This document shows, piece by piece, positions 12,584-24,515 of a DNA stretch of 64,000 bases. Source of the stretch: Rotaria sordida (taxonomy: Eukaryota > Rotifera > Eurotatoria > Philodinida > Philodinidae); contig CAJNOL010000037.1 of assembly GCA_905250125.1 (NCBI GenBank), positions 214,326 through 278,325 on the forward strand, written 5' to 3'. Numbering within the stretch: the first letter of the stretch is position 1; every line of letters starts with the position of its first letter. The position numbers and the translations under genes are program-made. The notes beneath the pieces are model-generated. The model did no database searches and was not told the origin of the DNA. It was given only the letters and a program-made list of their open reading frames with translations.

Positions 12584-13935
12584 TTTTTAAATGATCAACA
12601 ATTAAAACATAAACTATTCAAGGTAGCACCGAAGGAGTAATGTCCTTTTTCCTTTTTTTCATCTGTGGCTCGTCGAGAGGTATATATATTAGTCACTTGG
12701 AAAATTCCAAGCACCAAGCTATAGTAGCTGGGAAAAAACCAACTTTGTGTTCTTCATAACACCTACACTAATATTTTCTTCAGTACAAAACGATAAAAAA
12801 TCCTATGCACGACTTTATAAATGAAAAGAAATTGAAAAAGTGTTGCTTATAGTCACTAGAAAAAGATCTTAATATGAATCGTGTTTCTTTAGTGTAACAC
12901 AAAAATACTCATCGAAAGATTTTATAATACAAAAAGAAAGCCAATCATTGTTTGCGATACGAAATGCGAAGTATGCGTCATAGAGAAAAAGAAAGGTGAA
13001 TAAATAAAAAAAAAAAGACATGGAAGTAGCATGTTGTTGAGTCATGACGATAAACAACTTGGCCTTGAATGCTTTTTTTTGGGAGGAGAAAAATTTCTAT
13101 TCGTTGTTCGGTTTTTAATATTAGCAACGGAAAGAGTCAATATATAATTATTCTTTTTTTCAAACCAACAATGATAATATTCCGTCATCAAAATATTAGA
13201 ATTTTTTTTTTTATTTTAATTATTGTGCAATTTTTTTTTGTCTTTTATTATGTTTCTCATTATTATTCATAAATAAGTATTAATTTTAAAAAATAGATTT
13301 TTTTCTTATGAAATCTTATTTCATTCATTGATTATTAATAAAAATAATTCTAAAATATTATTCGAATCTATAACAAAACAAATGTGACAATGAAATTTAC
13401 ACTATATGAAAAGAATTCACTATAAAGCAAAAGCCTCGAGAGCTCGTTATATTTTCTTCTTCTTTCTTTCCGACAAGTTCATAAAGTGTAAAGCCTATAC
13501 TGTATTATTACTACTTCCTACTTAAGGAAATTATTGATTGATCTAAATATTACGCTTAGCTTCTCATAATCAATTAAATTTTTGCGCCATGATTGAAAAT
13601 TTTTTGCATTTTTGCATGATTATAAAAAATATATTTACTCTCTTTATATACGTATTTTTTTTTGTAATATTTTCCCGCCGATTTAATATGGTAAACAAGT
13701 TTAATTGAAAAATGTGATCATATTTTCAATTGTGTGCCGTGATTAATTAATATGTGGCCCATATTGGGACCTATTATATACAATCAGGCACTTCAATCGA
13801 CAAATTTGAATAAGTAAGTTGAACCGCAAACAAAAAATAATAATAATTTCTTCTTAAATCATCTTATTTCCGAAGGATTAAACATTAATATAATTATTTA
13901 TTTTAATTGAAAAAAAAACCATCTGATTTTTTTTT
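12584..13935. other. Gene-free stretch with homopolymer T/A runs
   Basis: The short open frames here are Phe/Tyr/Ile-rich, made from poly-T tracts, and look non-coding. The promoter of the minus-strand gene starting at 12583 should lie at the left edge, but no motif was identified. Confidence 0.4.
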
Positions 13936-14769
13936 GATAACAGATAATCGAAAAGTTTATAAGACAAGATGTTTAATCATTTTTGACGTATTTTCGACAC
14001 AGATGGGATTGGCTCGATTTCAAAAAAACTACGAGCCGATCCCATGTCTGATTTCCGACAAGTCAAAAGCTATGAATTAGGACGAGAATATAGGTTTAGA
14101 AGTTTTGTTTGAGAGTAGTGAAATAATCTTTGAAAAATCTGAAACAAATTAGTTTGGACGGAACTTATGAACAGCCGTTTCTGATAAACGTGTTTATTCA
14201 TTTTGGCCTGTTTGAAAGCATTTTAGACGGATCACAAGCTGTATATCGCAACCAGAATTTGAATACAGGCTTAGAGATATTGTGTCTTTTTTTATGGAAC
14301 TTGTCAAAAGAGTTGAAAAACTATTCTTAATGATAAGCCAATAGGTTTTCGTTTACACTATAAGTCTCTTTTCGAAGATGCGAAAAATTGTCGAAGAGAG
14401 CGAACACTTCTCTACAAAATATGATATTGAACTAAGTTGTAGCTTTTACTCAAGTATTTTTTTCAAGAGCTCTTTTCAGTATGAAACGATTGTCAATTTT
14501 TCAAAAATCAGTATTTAAGAAAAATGAAAATTGAGATATCTTGTCGAAAGACAAAACAGAATTTCAAAGAATATATTTTGTAGGGTAGCTTCTAATCTAC
14601 GATCTAATAGATAAACAAAGATTTCAAATTTTAGTTTCGAATCACAATAGTGATAATAAAAAAAGTTTTCTATCAAAACTTCTAAGCTCATAGTCGAAAA
14701 GAGCACAAAATCATAGCTTTCAAAATTGAATAAATATATTATCTAAAAACTTTCTAATTATTCGTTATC
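13936..14769. mobile_element. Non-autonomous TIR element, family A copy 2
   Basis: The outer ends are inverted: GATAACAGATAATCGAAAAG on the left, and GATAACGAATAATTAGAAAG as the reverse complement of the right end. The body matches the 8236-9040 element throughout, for example the shared AAAATTGTCGAAGAGAGC, ATGATAAGCCAATA and TTTCGAATCACAATAGTGA. The right end abuts the ATG at 14770. A ~51-bp insertion absent from copy 1 interrupts the left arm at 14000-14050. Confidence 0.78.
14000..14050. mobile_element. Tiny nested inverted-repeat insertion inside family A copy 2
   Basis: A hairpin-like segment runs from CAGATGGGATTGGCTCG to CGAGCCGATCCCATGTCTG, with a 15-nt A-rich loop. It is flanked by TTTCGACA (13992-13999) and TTCCGACA (14053-14060), which look like an 8-bp target duplication with one mismatch. 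Removing the insert and one flank restores the continuous TIR seen in the other copy. This is best read as a minimal MITE inserted into an older element. Confidence 0.6.
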
Positions 14770-14835
14770 ATGAGTTTATTTTTTAAATTTTTTAACGTTA
14801 ATTTTTTTTTTAGTAGCACAATTCAGGAAGATCGA

Positions 14836-15066
14836 ATGGTGCAAAATACAAATGAAATAAATTTAAAACTAAATCCATCAAAATCAATTAAAATCGTTTC
14901 AAATATTCGATATATCGATCCAATTTCATCAACATGTCTTATATTGTATAGTCTAATCCTGTTATTACTTTGTGCTTTACCAATCTTAGCACTTAATATT
15001 TATTTACGACAAGCCTTTACTACTTTACATCGAACAAATCAATTACAAGTATATGATTCATATTAA
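14836..15066 (+). CDS. Small single-pass membrane protein, unknown
   Basis: The start is taken at MVQNTNEINLK (14836). A 3' splice site (poly-T then TTTAG) lies just before it at about 14812, so the 5' UTR may be spliced. The alternative in-frame ATG at 14770 is the first base after a TIR element. The protein has about 50 polar residues with a conserved-looking SNIRYIDPISSTC segment. It then has a strong transmembrane helix (CLILYSLILLLLCALPILAL) and a short tail. The frame closes at 15066. Alternatively, a GTATAT donor after 15048 could splice to 15132 and end at 15143 with three further residues. I do not recognise the family; a downstream partner gene is not apparent. Confidence 0.5.
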   Translation: MVQNTNEINLKLNPSKSIKIVSNIRYIDPISSTCLILYSLILLLLCALPILALNIYLRQAFTTLHRTNQLQVYDSY

Positions 15067-16505
15067 AAAGAAAAAAAAAAACTAAAAATTGTTAATTGTT
15101 TTTTTGTTTGATCAATTTAAAATTTAATTAGTTAAACTTTTAAACAATAGACAAAGTTAAAGAAATATGTTTCATTAATCATGAGAACTCTATCTGGCAT
15201 ATGTATCTATATTATCTTGATAATAAAATGATTGTGACATGTCATTTGGTACTGTATGGGCGATATTTTCTTAGAATAGATCTTTTCTCATTGGCAGCGG
15301 ACGACGAAATTATCAGTGTTGATACTCTTATGTTTCCACGCCGGAACATATACAAGTTCCTGTTATTTCTCTTTGACTATCCTTAAATAGATAGAAAGAG
15401 AATAAGAAAAAAGGAGCACATGCGCACACACACATACATCATTGCGCCTCTAGCGTTCAAAGATTTTTACTATAAGAAGAGGAACACTAAAATTCAATGC
15501 GCGTGTAAAAGACAATTGACATCGTTGTCTGTATTGTATATTAGTTGACTATTTTCGTCAGCACTAGCTCATGCTTTTATATGAAAGGAGAAGATTTGAG
15601 TTAGTATGAAAGAACGGAAGAAAACGATTAAAGAAAAAGGATGAGAGCTTTTACTAGTGTTATTTAGATTAATTTAGACGAAATAGTAATAAAAAAAATT
15701 ATATATATATATATGTATGTAAGAAAAAGTGTGGTTGCGTTTCGGTTCACATCATTTTCATATCGAGGGTATGTCTACTACTATATCAATTAGGCATATT
15801 ACGGTGTATTGTATCTTAAACGGTCTCTATAAGTTGACATTTGAGAAGTAGGAGACAAAAAAAATATGTTTGCCCATTTATCTCTTAATATACACAAACA
15901 AGAATATTATCCTTTTTTTCCTATCAAGAAGTCAGAGGACAATTACAGACAATCAACAAAAAAGAAAACACACCACCATCATGTCACTGTTGTCGTGTTT
16001 AGAAGTATCTGTCTCATTTCCTCATCCTACTTAGTGGATATATCTTCTTATTGTGCTACCTACGATTAACACTATCAAAACGAAAAAGACAAATGTTAGT
16101 GATGACAAGAGCTAAAACAATAGTAAACTAGCTTTTTTACAGGAAATGATCATCACTCATCTTCAACTACAATGAGTTCTAAATAAGTAAACACATATCC
16201 ATACATAGATCATGATTTAATCTCAAGAAACTCTTAAAATCCTCTTGTGATTTCGCTCATTCTTACTTTTCTCTTCTTGTGTTCGTCGTCTTTTTTTTCC
16301 GTTTTTCTTCTATCTTTACTTGTTGCAGATAGATTGTTCTATTTGTTATTTGATGAAATAGACGAGTGTTCAACACATACATACATACATACATACATAC
16401 AGATTTCTTCGAACAGCAATGATTTTCTCATTATTATCGATAAGTTTTTATTTATGAATACTTTTATAATGATTAGATAAAATCAAGAGTATATATATAA
16501 CAATC
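15067..16505. other. Gene-free stretch with simple repeats
   Basis: It holds an AT run at about 15700-15720, a (CATA)n microsatellite at 16375-16402, and poly-T tracts. Short open frames (15201-15386, 15866-16069, 16247-16480) have no recognisable content. It probably contains the promoter and 5' UTR of the GPCR gene. Confidence 0.45.
16375..16402. repeat. (CATA)n tetranucleotide microsatellite
   Basis: About seven uninterrupted ACAT/CATA units, directly visible. Confidence 0.9.
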
Positions 16506-19500
16506 ATGACAACAATAACCATGAGTAGTACTGATACATATTTAAATAAAATAGCAATAACAACAACAACAACGAATATAACTACAATAATGAATCAAAA
16601 TCAATCAACCACTACAACTATTATTGAATCATCATCATTAGATGATCTTTGTAAAAATTTTCATGTAAGTTAATTCTTATTATCAAATAAAATAATCCTT
16701 ATTTATGAATTTTATTTTCTTGTGATTCCCAAAAGATAGAATATTTTATCAATATTCGATAGAAAAGTGTAAAAAAATATAATAAATTATACTCTTTTTT
16801 TAGCTTATCATCTTTCTATGTATTATATTTGTCTTAATTGTTTCGGCTAATATATCAGTCATTCTTCAATTAAGTTGTTCAAAAAAATGTCATAGTCGAA
16901 TGAGCTTCTTCTTATTGAATCTTGCATATGCGGGTAAGTTTATTTGTTTTTTTAATGTTTTCGGAAATCTTTGTATATGAACGATACTTGCCGAGTAAGT
17001 ATTACTATGCATATTTGAATTATTCAATCATGAATATTATTATGGACACATCGAATATAATTACGGGTATATGACGATAAAACAAACGTTTTTCTTTTTT
17101 TTTTTGTTTTTTGGAGTACATTAAAGCTAATTGTATTTAATTGATTATTCAGATGATTGAATTGTTTTTTATAAACACAAAAGAAATCGAAGACAAAAAT
17201 ACTTATTTTTAAAAGAAAACAAATATTCTATGCACCGATTCAACTTCTTGTTTACTTTTTGTTTTACTTAGATTTATTTGTTGGCATTATTATTGTTACT
17301 CGTGATATAATCGAAAAAAGTTGTATTCCATTTGGACTTGGTTCTATTGGTTGTCGATTGACAAGTTTCATACAAGTATTTGTTTTCTTTTCTCTGGAAT
17401 TCTTAGGAATCCTATTGTTAGTCTAGAATAATAAAAATAACGATTATTTTTCGTCGTAGTTTGTGTCATACCGAATAGATAATTGATTAAATCATCATTT
17501 GCTAATACATAGAAAATTAATAGAAGAACCAATAATAAATTTGTATTAGTATAATTCTATTCAAATTAACACAGAAATATTTTCTTTTCTCAAATAAATC
17601 AAAACTAGAAAGTTATTAATCTTCGCTAGAAAAATATCTAATTGAATTTAATATGTTGGAATATTAAAACAGTGAAAATTTGATCTTGATAATTGTTTGT
17701 ACTATGTTGCTATATTTATCATCTTTAATAAGTGAAAGGAAACTTATTCATTTCTTCTTTCTAGGGTACAATTTCATATAATTCAAGGTAGATAATTATT
17801 ATATTTTTTCTTGAAAATATTCATTTTTTTTATTTAGTTATGTACTTGTTTGTGTATCAATCGATCGTCTTTATGCTATTATTCGACCCATGGACGTACG
17901 AACAGCATCCTCAAGTAAATCTTGAATAATTTGATATTCATATTTGTGTATATATATTTATATATATCTATATTGTGTTTTTAAATATTTTAAGCATTTC
18001 GATATTCGTTAATCGTCGGTAATTTAAATAATAATTTGTTTTTTTTTATTCGATAATATTTTTATTTTATATTTGACAGCATCATGGGTGATAGCAATGA
18101 CATTTGCTTCTGCTCAGCTTTATTTACGAGATATTGAAATAATACGTGGTATGCCAGTATGTGGTAATCGATCTGACGTTGTAAATTGGAATGTAAGTTA
18201 AGCATAAATAAAAATTTTAAACGAAGAAACTACGAAATAGGTTTTTTTTTTTGTTTAGGCATACGTCTATTTTCTATTTATTTCCATATATTTGGTTCCA
18301 TTAATTGTTATGACTGTTTCATATGTAGTTATAATTGTAATAATATGGAAAAAAAGTTCAATTGCTAGAAAAGATCGAACATCAATTGAAAGAAAAAATA
18401 ATAGTTCAAAATTTCGTCGATTAATTGGAGCTAAAAGAGCATTTTTTAGTGGTAGAGAAATATTTTGTTTTTCTTAGTTAGATTGTATTTATTTAGGTAT
18501 TTTTTTGTTTTTGTAATTGATAGATGATCATCAAATGGAATCGAGCATTCGTAATGAACGATCACTTGGTGTTATACCACGAGCAAAAATAAAAACAGTT
18601 AAAATGACATTAGTCATTGTTATTGGTTAGTAAATATAAATAACTCATTTTCATTTCTTATAATAGAAGTAAATGAACTTCTCCACATTTACAACGGATA
18701 TAAATTTTATCCATCTGGATCAAGAATAGCATAATAAATTGAAGCAAATATAGTCTCAGAATATCATTCTTATAATGACCTTTTTTTTCTGCGTTGATAA
18801 TTTAATTGACCGAATAACATTCTCACGTCATTTTTTTTTCAAAGTATTGAAAATGAACGCAACGATGAGTATAATGATATTCTAAAAAAAAAAAGTCTTT
18901 CATTTGTTGAATGATCTAAAGCCATTATCGATGCATGTTAATATGAATGATTAAGTTTCCCCTCTCAAAAAAAACAAAAACTCTATTTCCGTCAAATTTA
19001 TCAAAATAAGAATAAATGTATGAAAGGGATAGCTGGAGGTTGGATCATTTACAAATAATATGACTTTTTATATTTAGCAGGTCATTTCTTTTTATAAAAA
19101 AAAAAAATGTTCGATGATTTCCGTCACGTTCAACTTGATAAACATGTTATTTTCAGAAAAAACAGGAAGCCTTTTTCGTATTTTTTGTTTATCGAGTTAT
19201 GCTTTTCTAATCGTGCATGACAGAATTCTTGAAGAAACATTACTGTAGTCAATTGATTTTTTTTTCTATGTTTGAAAAGAGCATGTTAAGTTACAGTGCC
19301 CAATTTTTGAATGAAGTTTTTTTATTATTATCTATAAAAAAATGCTTCTATAAATAGATGACTATTTCTCAAAATATCAGACTTGTCGTTCTTTTTCTCG
19401 GTATAAAAAGTCAGAATTAAGACAAAAAAAAAGAGAACACTGCAATCAGACATGTTCTTTCAAATGAAAAAGAAATTAAATAAATAGAAATAGAGCATAG

Positions 19501-20368
19501 AACTGAAAATTTTTAGTAAAACTTCTTTACTATAACTGCAGCATAGTCTGAAAATTTCAGTTGATCTTTACGTACCTCGCTGAAGATTAGTTTTTGAGAA
19601 GAGCTTAATGAATCAGGATCATTGACTGAACATCAGATTGATAATAAAATTTATAAATATTTTGAAAAACAAAACGTTCAATATATAATTACTCATTTTA
19701 ACATGGTTAAAGACATTGAATGATATGATTTACTGTATAATACAATAAAAGGAATTTCTGTCGATTTCATTGAATAATAAAAAATTCTTGAAGAAAATTA
19801 ATTGAAAAAAAAAACCTACAATAGGAAGACAATTTTATTTTTTCTTTAGCTTTTACTGCCTGTTGGTCTCCTTATTTTCTTTTAATGATTATGAATTCAC
19901 TAAATCTAATTCAAAATTATCTTCTTATTCGAGTAACATCATCATTATGTTATATGAATTCATTGGCTAATCCACTTATTTATTGGTTATTTGCAACAGA
20001 TTTTTGTTTTCGTTGCAGGTAAATAAGAATCTTATTTTTACAAATTATCATTTATAATAAATTTATAAATTTTTTGTTTAATATTTAGACAAAATTGTGG
20101 TTGTAGTTATTTAACAAGACGATCATCTGATAGAATAAATGGTGGACGTTGGTCATTAACAGAAACTCGATATAGTAATGCAAGTACGAAACATCCGCAT
20201 CGTCGTTCAACTGATGATAGTCGTTCACAAAAAAATCGCGTATATTCAAGTCGTCAATCAAATTATCGTTTACCACCAGCAACAAATCAATCAAGGACAA
20301 TTAAACATATTGTTCAACATCGAAGTTCTCAATCATCACTTTTATATGGTTATCAACATCGTACTTGA
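16506..20368 (+). CDS. Class A (rhodopsin-like) peptide GPCR, vasopressin/CCAP-type
   Basis: Ten exons are read: 16506-16664, 16804-16933, 17272-17375, 17765-17787 (a 23-nt microexon), 17838-17914, 18080-18192, 18259-18451, 18524-18625, 19850-20018 and 20089-20368. All phases join to 449 residues. The N-terminus is Thr/Asn-rich with many potential N-glycosylation sites and no signal peptide. TM2 has NLAYADLFVG. TM3 starts at the disulphide Cys in GCRLTSFIQ and ends in SIDRL, so DRY is replaced by DRL. TM6 is preceded by IPRAKIKTVKMTLVIVI and contains CWSPYF. TM7 has NPLIYW. The RAKIKTVKMT block is typical of vasopressin/oxytocin, CCAP and neuropeptide-S receptors. The cytoplasmic tail is long, basic and Ser-rich. 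The peptide ligand cannot be read from the sequence. Confidence 0.88.
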
Positions 20369-21126
20369 ACAAAAAAAAATAAACAAAAAACTAAATCATT
20401 CGTAAAAACAATAAATTTTTGTCTGTTTTGTGTCATTTCGTACATAAAATAAAAATAATAATAATGTCGATCCGCTATCTTAATTGGTTGTCAATCACAC
20501 ACACATAACTGCTCTATTGATATTCTATAATGTAACAGATAGAACAAAAAAAAAGAGAGTATGTGCATATTTCATCGTTCTCCAGGACATGACAATAAAT
20601 AGTAAGATATTTCTTTTTTTGACATAAGACAAAATCATTTCTATCACAATGATATATATCAAAACGAACAAATGATCTTAGTTAGAAGCCCTATTATTTT
20701 GCAACATGTCAATATATATATAATTTGTAGTTTCCTTGTTGAACCAAAGGGCCCATCCAATGGGAATAAATAATAATTGATCCTTGTGGTGCTATAGAGT
20801 TTTGTTTCAAGTATTATTTTTCTATCATTCTTTTCACATATTGTTTGACATTCGAAGTAATTAATCTCCCCCTCTCTCTCTCTCTCTCTTTCTCTCTCGC
20901 ATTCGCTCTTATTGCAATGAGAGACAAAAGAGATCGGTTTGTGGTCCCAAGTCATTATTATTAATCTCTTGCTTTCTGACGTTTGTTGATGTTTCCACAC
21001 GAGCAACTATTGCTTCCGTCATTTATACAATTTTTGTGAACCTTGCAGCCACAATTATCTTTCTAATATAATATATATTTATATACATAATTTTCGTCAC
21101 TAAATTAAATCTATACATATCAAACA
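20369..21126. other. Intergenic stretch with CT repeat
   Basis: It lies between the GPCR stop and the TMEM26-like start. It holds an AATAAA-rich 3' flank (about 20380-20460), the CT repeat at 20869-20899, and TA-rich sequence near 21070. No gene is seen. Confidence 0.5.
20869..20899. repeat. (CT)n microsatellite
   Basis: A run of about 14 CT units with one interruption, directly visible. On the minus strand it produces an (ER)n open frame, which is not evidence for a gene. Confidence 0.9.
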
Positions 21127-23336
21127 ATGTCAAAAACACGAGAAACTTTACGTGAATGTGGTCGTTGGGTATGTCATTCATTGGATATATTAAAAGCGAT
21201 TATAATGAGAATTATATTTGCACTTCATGCAACTATTGCTATTATACGTATTGTTATAATAAAAGGTGATTATTGGTATTTATTAAATATGTGTGGAGTT
21301 AATTTTCTTCTTATTGAATTAATTGTTACAATTGTTAAACGAAAAGGTTTGATTTAATCTTTTCTTATTTAAATTTTTATTTTTTCTTATTTTTAGGAAA
21401 AGAACCAAAATGGTAAAAATTTAATTAATAAAAAACAAAAAAAAAAACAAACAAATCTAAATAATCTGTTTTCTTTTTTTTTTTCTCAGGTTTTCACCTT
21501 GTTTTTTCCTTTATATTTGTACAATGATTCCACCAATATGGTTTCTTGAAATAAATCGAATTAATAATAAACTTGGTCTTGTACCACTTAATCAAACAGA
21601 AGGAGCTGAATTAACATTAATGATTGAAAAAGGTATTATTTCGAAAGCTAATCTCAACGAAAAAACGGTATGTTTATTTGATTATTTATTTTTACTATAA
21701 GAAGAAAGAATTTCATTTTAAATCGAAAAAATAAATTTTTATAGGATATGTTCATACGAAAGGTGAGGGAGAAAAAAACCAAGAATTCTACTAAATAATT
21801 GCATAATGCATGATAATAAATTTCGATTTATATTTTAAAACAAAAAAAATGCACTCAAGCATCAATGATTTGATTAATTGTTTATCTTGGCTATGAATGA
21901 ATAAATGAGGCATGAATATTCTTTTTATTTTTTCTTATTAATTAACAGAATGGAAATACATTGTTTTGTAATGTACTGAAGAATTATAAAAATAGATGAA
22001 GTTTTATTGTTCTATATGGAGAGTTTAGAATCCCAATAATAAAATAACTAGAAAAACGATTTCCGAGTTTGAAAAAAATGTCAAAGAAAAATAGATTTAT
22101 ATATTTCCGCTTCTAGATACTTGAAAACAGGCTATTTTTTTTTATAATGATATTTATTATTTCATATGTGATTGGTGTAAAAGAATAGCAAGAAAGAAAA
22201 AAACACAAAACAAATAAAAATCTGATTTCGAGGGTTCAAAATAAATGAATTAATAGCAAATTTTTTGAATAAGTCTGAATGAAAAACCTAACGAAAAACT
22301 GTTTCCCAGAAAAGAAAAAGCATATCTTCTTGTACGTAGTTCTACAATCTGGATTACTAATCAATCATACATTCGTATAATTAAACCTTTCAAGAAGTTT
22401 GTCATATTGCAGACAAACAAGATCGTTATGTCGTTAGGATAAGAATTTGACCGAGACATTTCAGTCCATCACGTCGAGTAGTTTTCATTTTTTACGAGTA
22501 TTAATACTACAATTTTATAGTAGTATTATCATTTGTTTTACAATTTCAGATTAACATAAATATATATATTTTGTTTTTTTTTCACAGAGAATTATATTGC
22601 ATGTGCATATTATAGACACGTGTTGTTTTCTTGCATGTTTCAGAAATTACTTTCACTATCAATTGATGATTGGGCTGTGGCGATTGAAGTAACATTTTTA
22701 ATGATAATAATAATTGGTCGTTGGATGTTACCAAAAGGAAAAACAAGTCGTTCTGCATTATCTCAACTTTTACTTGTTTATTTATCATTAGCATCAGATA
22801 TGATTGATTTATTATCTATTTTTCAAGAAGATAAAGTTATACGCAATAGAGAAATGGTTTATTCAATTTTAGCTATTTTTTCATGGTCAACATTTCAATT
22901 TACTCTTAATCTTGTTGCAACACGTGGAAGAAATTTTCGTCTTGATTCTGATCTATCAAATCAAAATTTTGATCCTAATTATAAACAACAATATTTTCGT
23001 CGATATGGAAAAAAACCAATACAAACAATATGTCAAAAATTATGTAATAGTGAACTTCCATCAATATTTATAACTATATTAATGCAAGATTTACCTTTTC
23101 TTACACTTCGTCTTATTGCTGTTATACATTTTGAAGTACAATCATATACAACGATGTTTTTTACTTGTAAAAATTTTTTAATTTTATTTCTACAAGTTTA
23201 TCGTTTATGGTCTATTTATATGGAACATATGGGTTATGAAGATCAAAATGATATAGATACTTATTCAGTATCACCAAGAACACAAATGTTAAGAAAATCA
23301 TTAAATACACAGCTCATTAAAAATGATATTGCATGA
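21127..23336 (+). CDS. TMEM26: TMEM26-like multipass membrane protein, isoform with first C-terminal half
   Basis: Exons are 21127-21346, 21397-21412 (a 16-nt microexon encoding most of GKEPKW), 21490-21667 and 22644-23336, giving 368 residues. Recognition rests on the TMEM26 blocks: KWFSPCFFLYICTMIPPIWFLE, the glycosylated loop, IIIGRWMLPKG..S...LSQLLL, DMIDLL, the W..FQF..NL region, QDLPFLTLRLI and CKNFLILFLQVYRL. Several hydrophobic helices are evident. TMEM26 is a plasma-membrane protein of unknown biochemical role, used as a marker of beige adipocytes in mammals. The microexon restores the frame exactly at the conserved KWFSP motif, which supports it. The last exon begins in phase 0, as does a second C-terminal unit further downstream. 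Confidence 0.85.
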
Positions 23337-23435
23337 ATTTGAATAGAGCATGAATAATTTATATTTATATAATTTCTTTTTTTTTTGTATATATGTATAT
23401 ATTTATCAGCTGTGTAAAGTAAATTTTATGTTTAG

Positions 23436-24515
23436 ATCAAAGAATGGGGTATGGAAGATTCAATGATTGTTGAACTTTCATTTATGTTTATTATTATTCT
23501 TGGTCGATGGATTGTACCAAAAGGAAATATTTCTCATAGTGCTTTATCTCAATTATTACTTGTCTATTTATCACTTGCTGTGGATATACTTGATTTATTC
23601 ACATTATTTAATGAACGAGAAATTCAAATAAGTTTACCAATGGTTCATTCAGTTCTCATTATTTTTTCTTTATGTATGCTTCAATTTGCACTCAATCTAA
23701 CAGCAACTCGGGGTCGATCATTTCATGCTGAATTTGATCAAGCAGAAATTGAAATGCATCAATCAGCACCATCTGAACTACCAACACCATTAATTACAAA
23801 ACCTTTACCACATCAGCATCAATTTTTATCACGATCAGCATCATCATCAACAACTCAACCAGTGACACCAAAAAGAAAAAATCCAACAATGAGCTTAGAA
23901 TCACGAGTACCAATAGTTTCTGTCATTAATTCATCAAATACAACTTTTCAACATACAGAAGCAATTAGAAGAAATGAACTGGACTTAAATATATATCATT
24001 TACGTACGAAAATAATTTTTTTTTTTTTTTTAATTTATTGATTCATGTTTTCTATAGCTGAGTCACCATCAAGTACAGATCGACTAACAATTAATCCTTG
24101 TGCATCAATTAGTTCGCTTACTTCATTACAATCACCTTTTTCGAATTCTCCAATTACTAAAAGAGTTCCACGTAAAAGACCTATTGGTGGCAATGTAAAA
24201 TTTTTTGTTCTTAAACGATCATCAAAACTTCTTCGTTCTGAAATGTGGTCAATACTTGTTACATTATCATTGCAAGATGGTCCATTTCTTGCTATTCGTC
24301 TTATTGCTATTAATGTTTATAATGTGAGATCATTTTTAACGTATTTCTTTACGTTTAAAAATTTTCTTATCCTGATTCTTCAAACATATCGTATTGCAGC
24401 AATATGTTTTGAAAAAGATGAACATGAAGAAGAATTTCAAGAAAAAGTTAATAAAATACAACATATGAGTATAGCTGCAACACAACTTGGTATACTACTT
24501 AATAGAAACATTTAA
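23436..24515 (+). CDS. TMEM26: Second TMEM26 C-terminal half (alternative terminal exons or truncated paralogue)
   Basis: Two exons, 23436-24003 and 24058-24515, repeat the C-terminal half: IIILGRWIVPKGNISHSALS, QLLLVYLSLAVDILDLF, LQDGPFLAIRLIAI and FKNFLILILQTYRIAAI. Between these blocks lies a longer Ser/Thr/Pro-rich loop (about 23720-24230) absent from the first copy. The acceptor at 23436 is in phase 0, the same as the first copy at 22644. It can therefore be spliced to the shared N-terminal exon ending at 21667, giving a 479-residue isoform. There is no second N-terminal half between 23337 and 23435, only 99 bp. Without splicing to the shared exons this unit would lack its first two helices. 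Confidence 0.75.

Noticed and set aside
20659..21006. 115-codon minus-strand frame with an (ER)n run
   Set aside because: The run comes from the CT microsatellite; flanking residues show no family similarity.
22644..24515. Two independent TMEM26 genes
   Set aside because: Only 99 bp separate the first stop from the second unit and no second N-terminal half exists there, so alternative terminal exons are more economical; a truncated paralogue remains possible.
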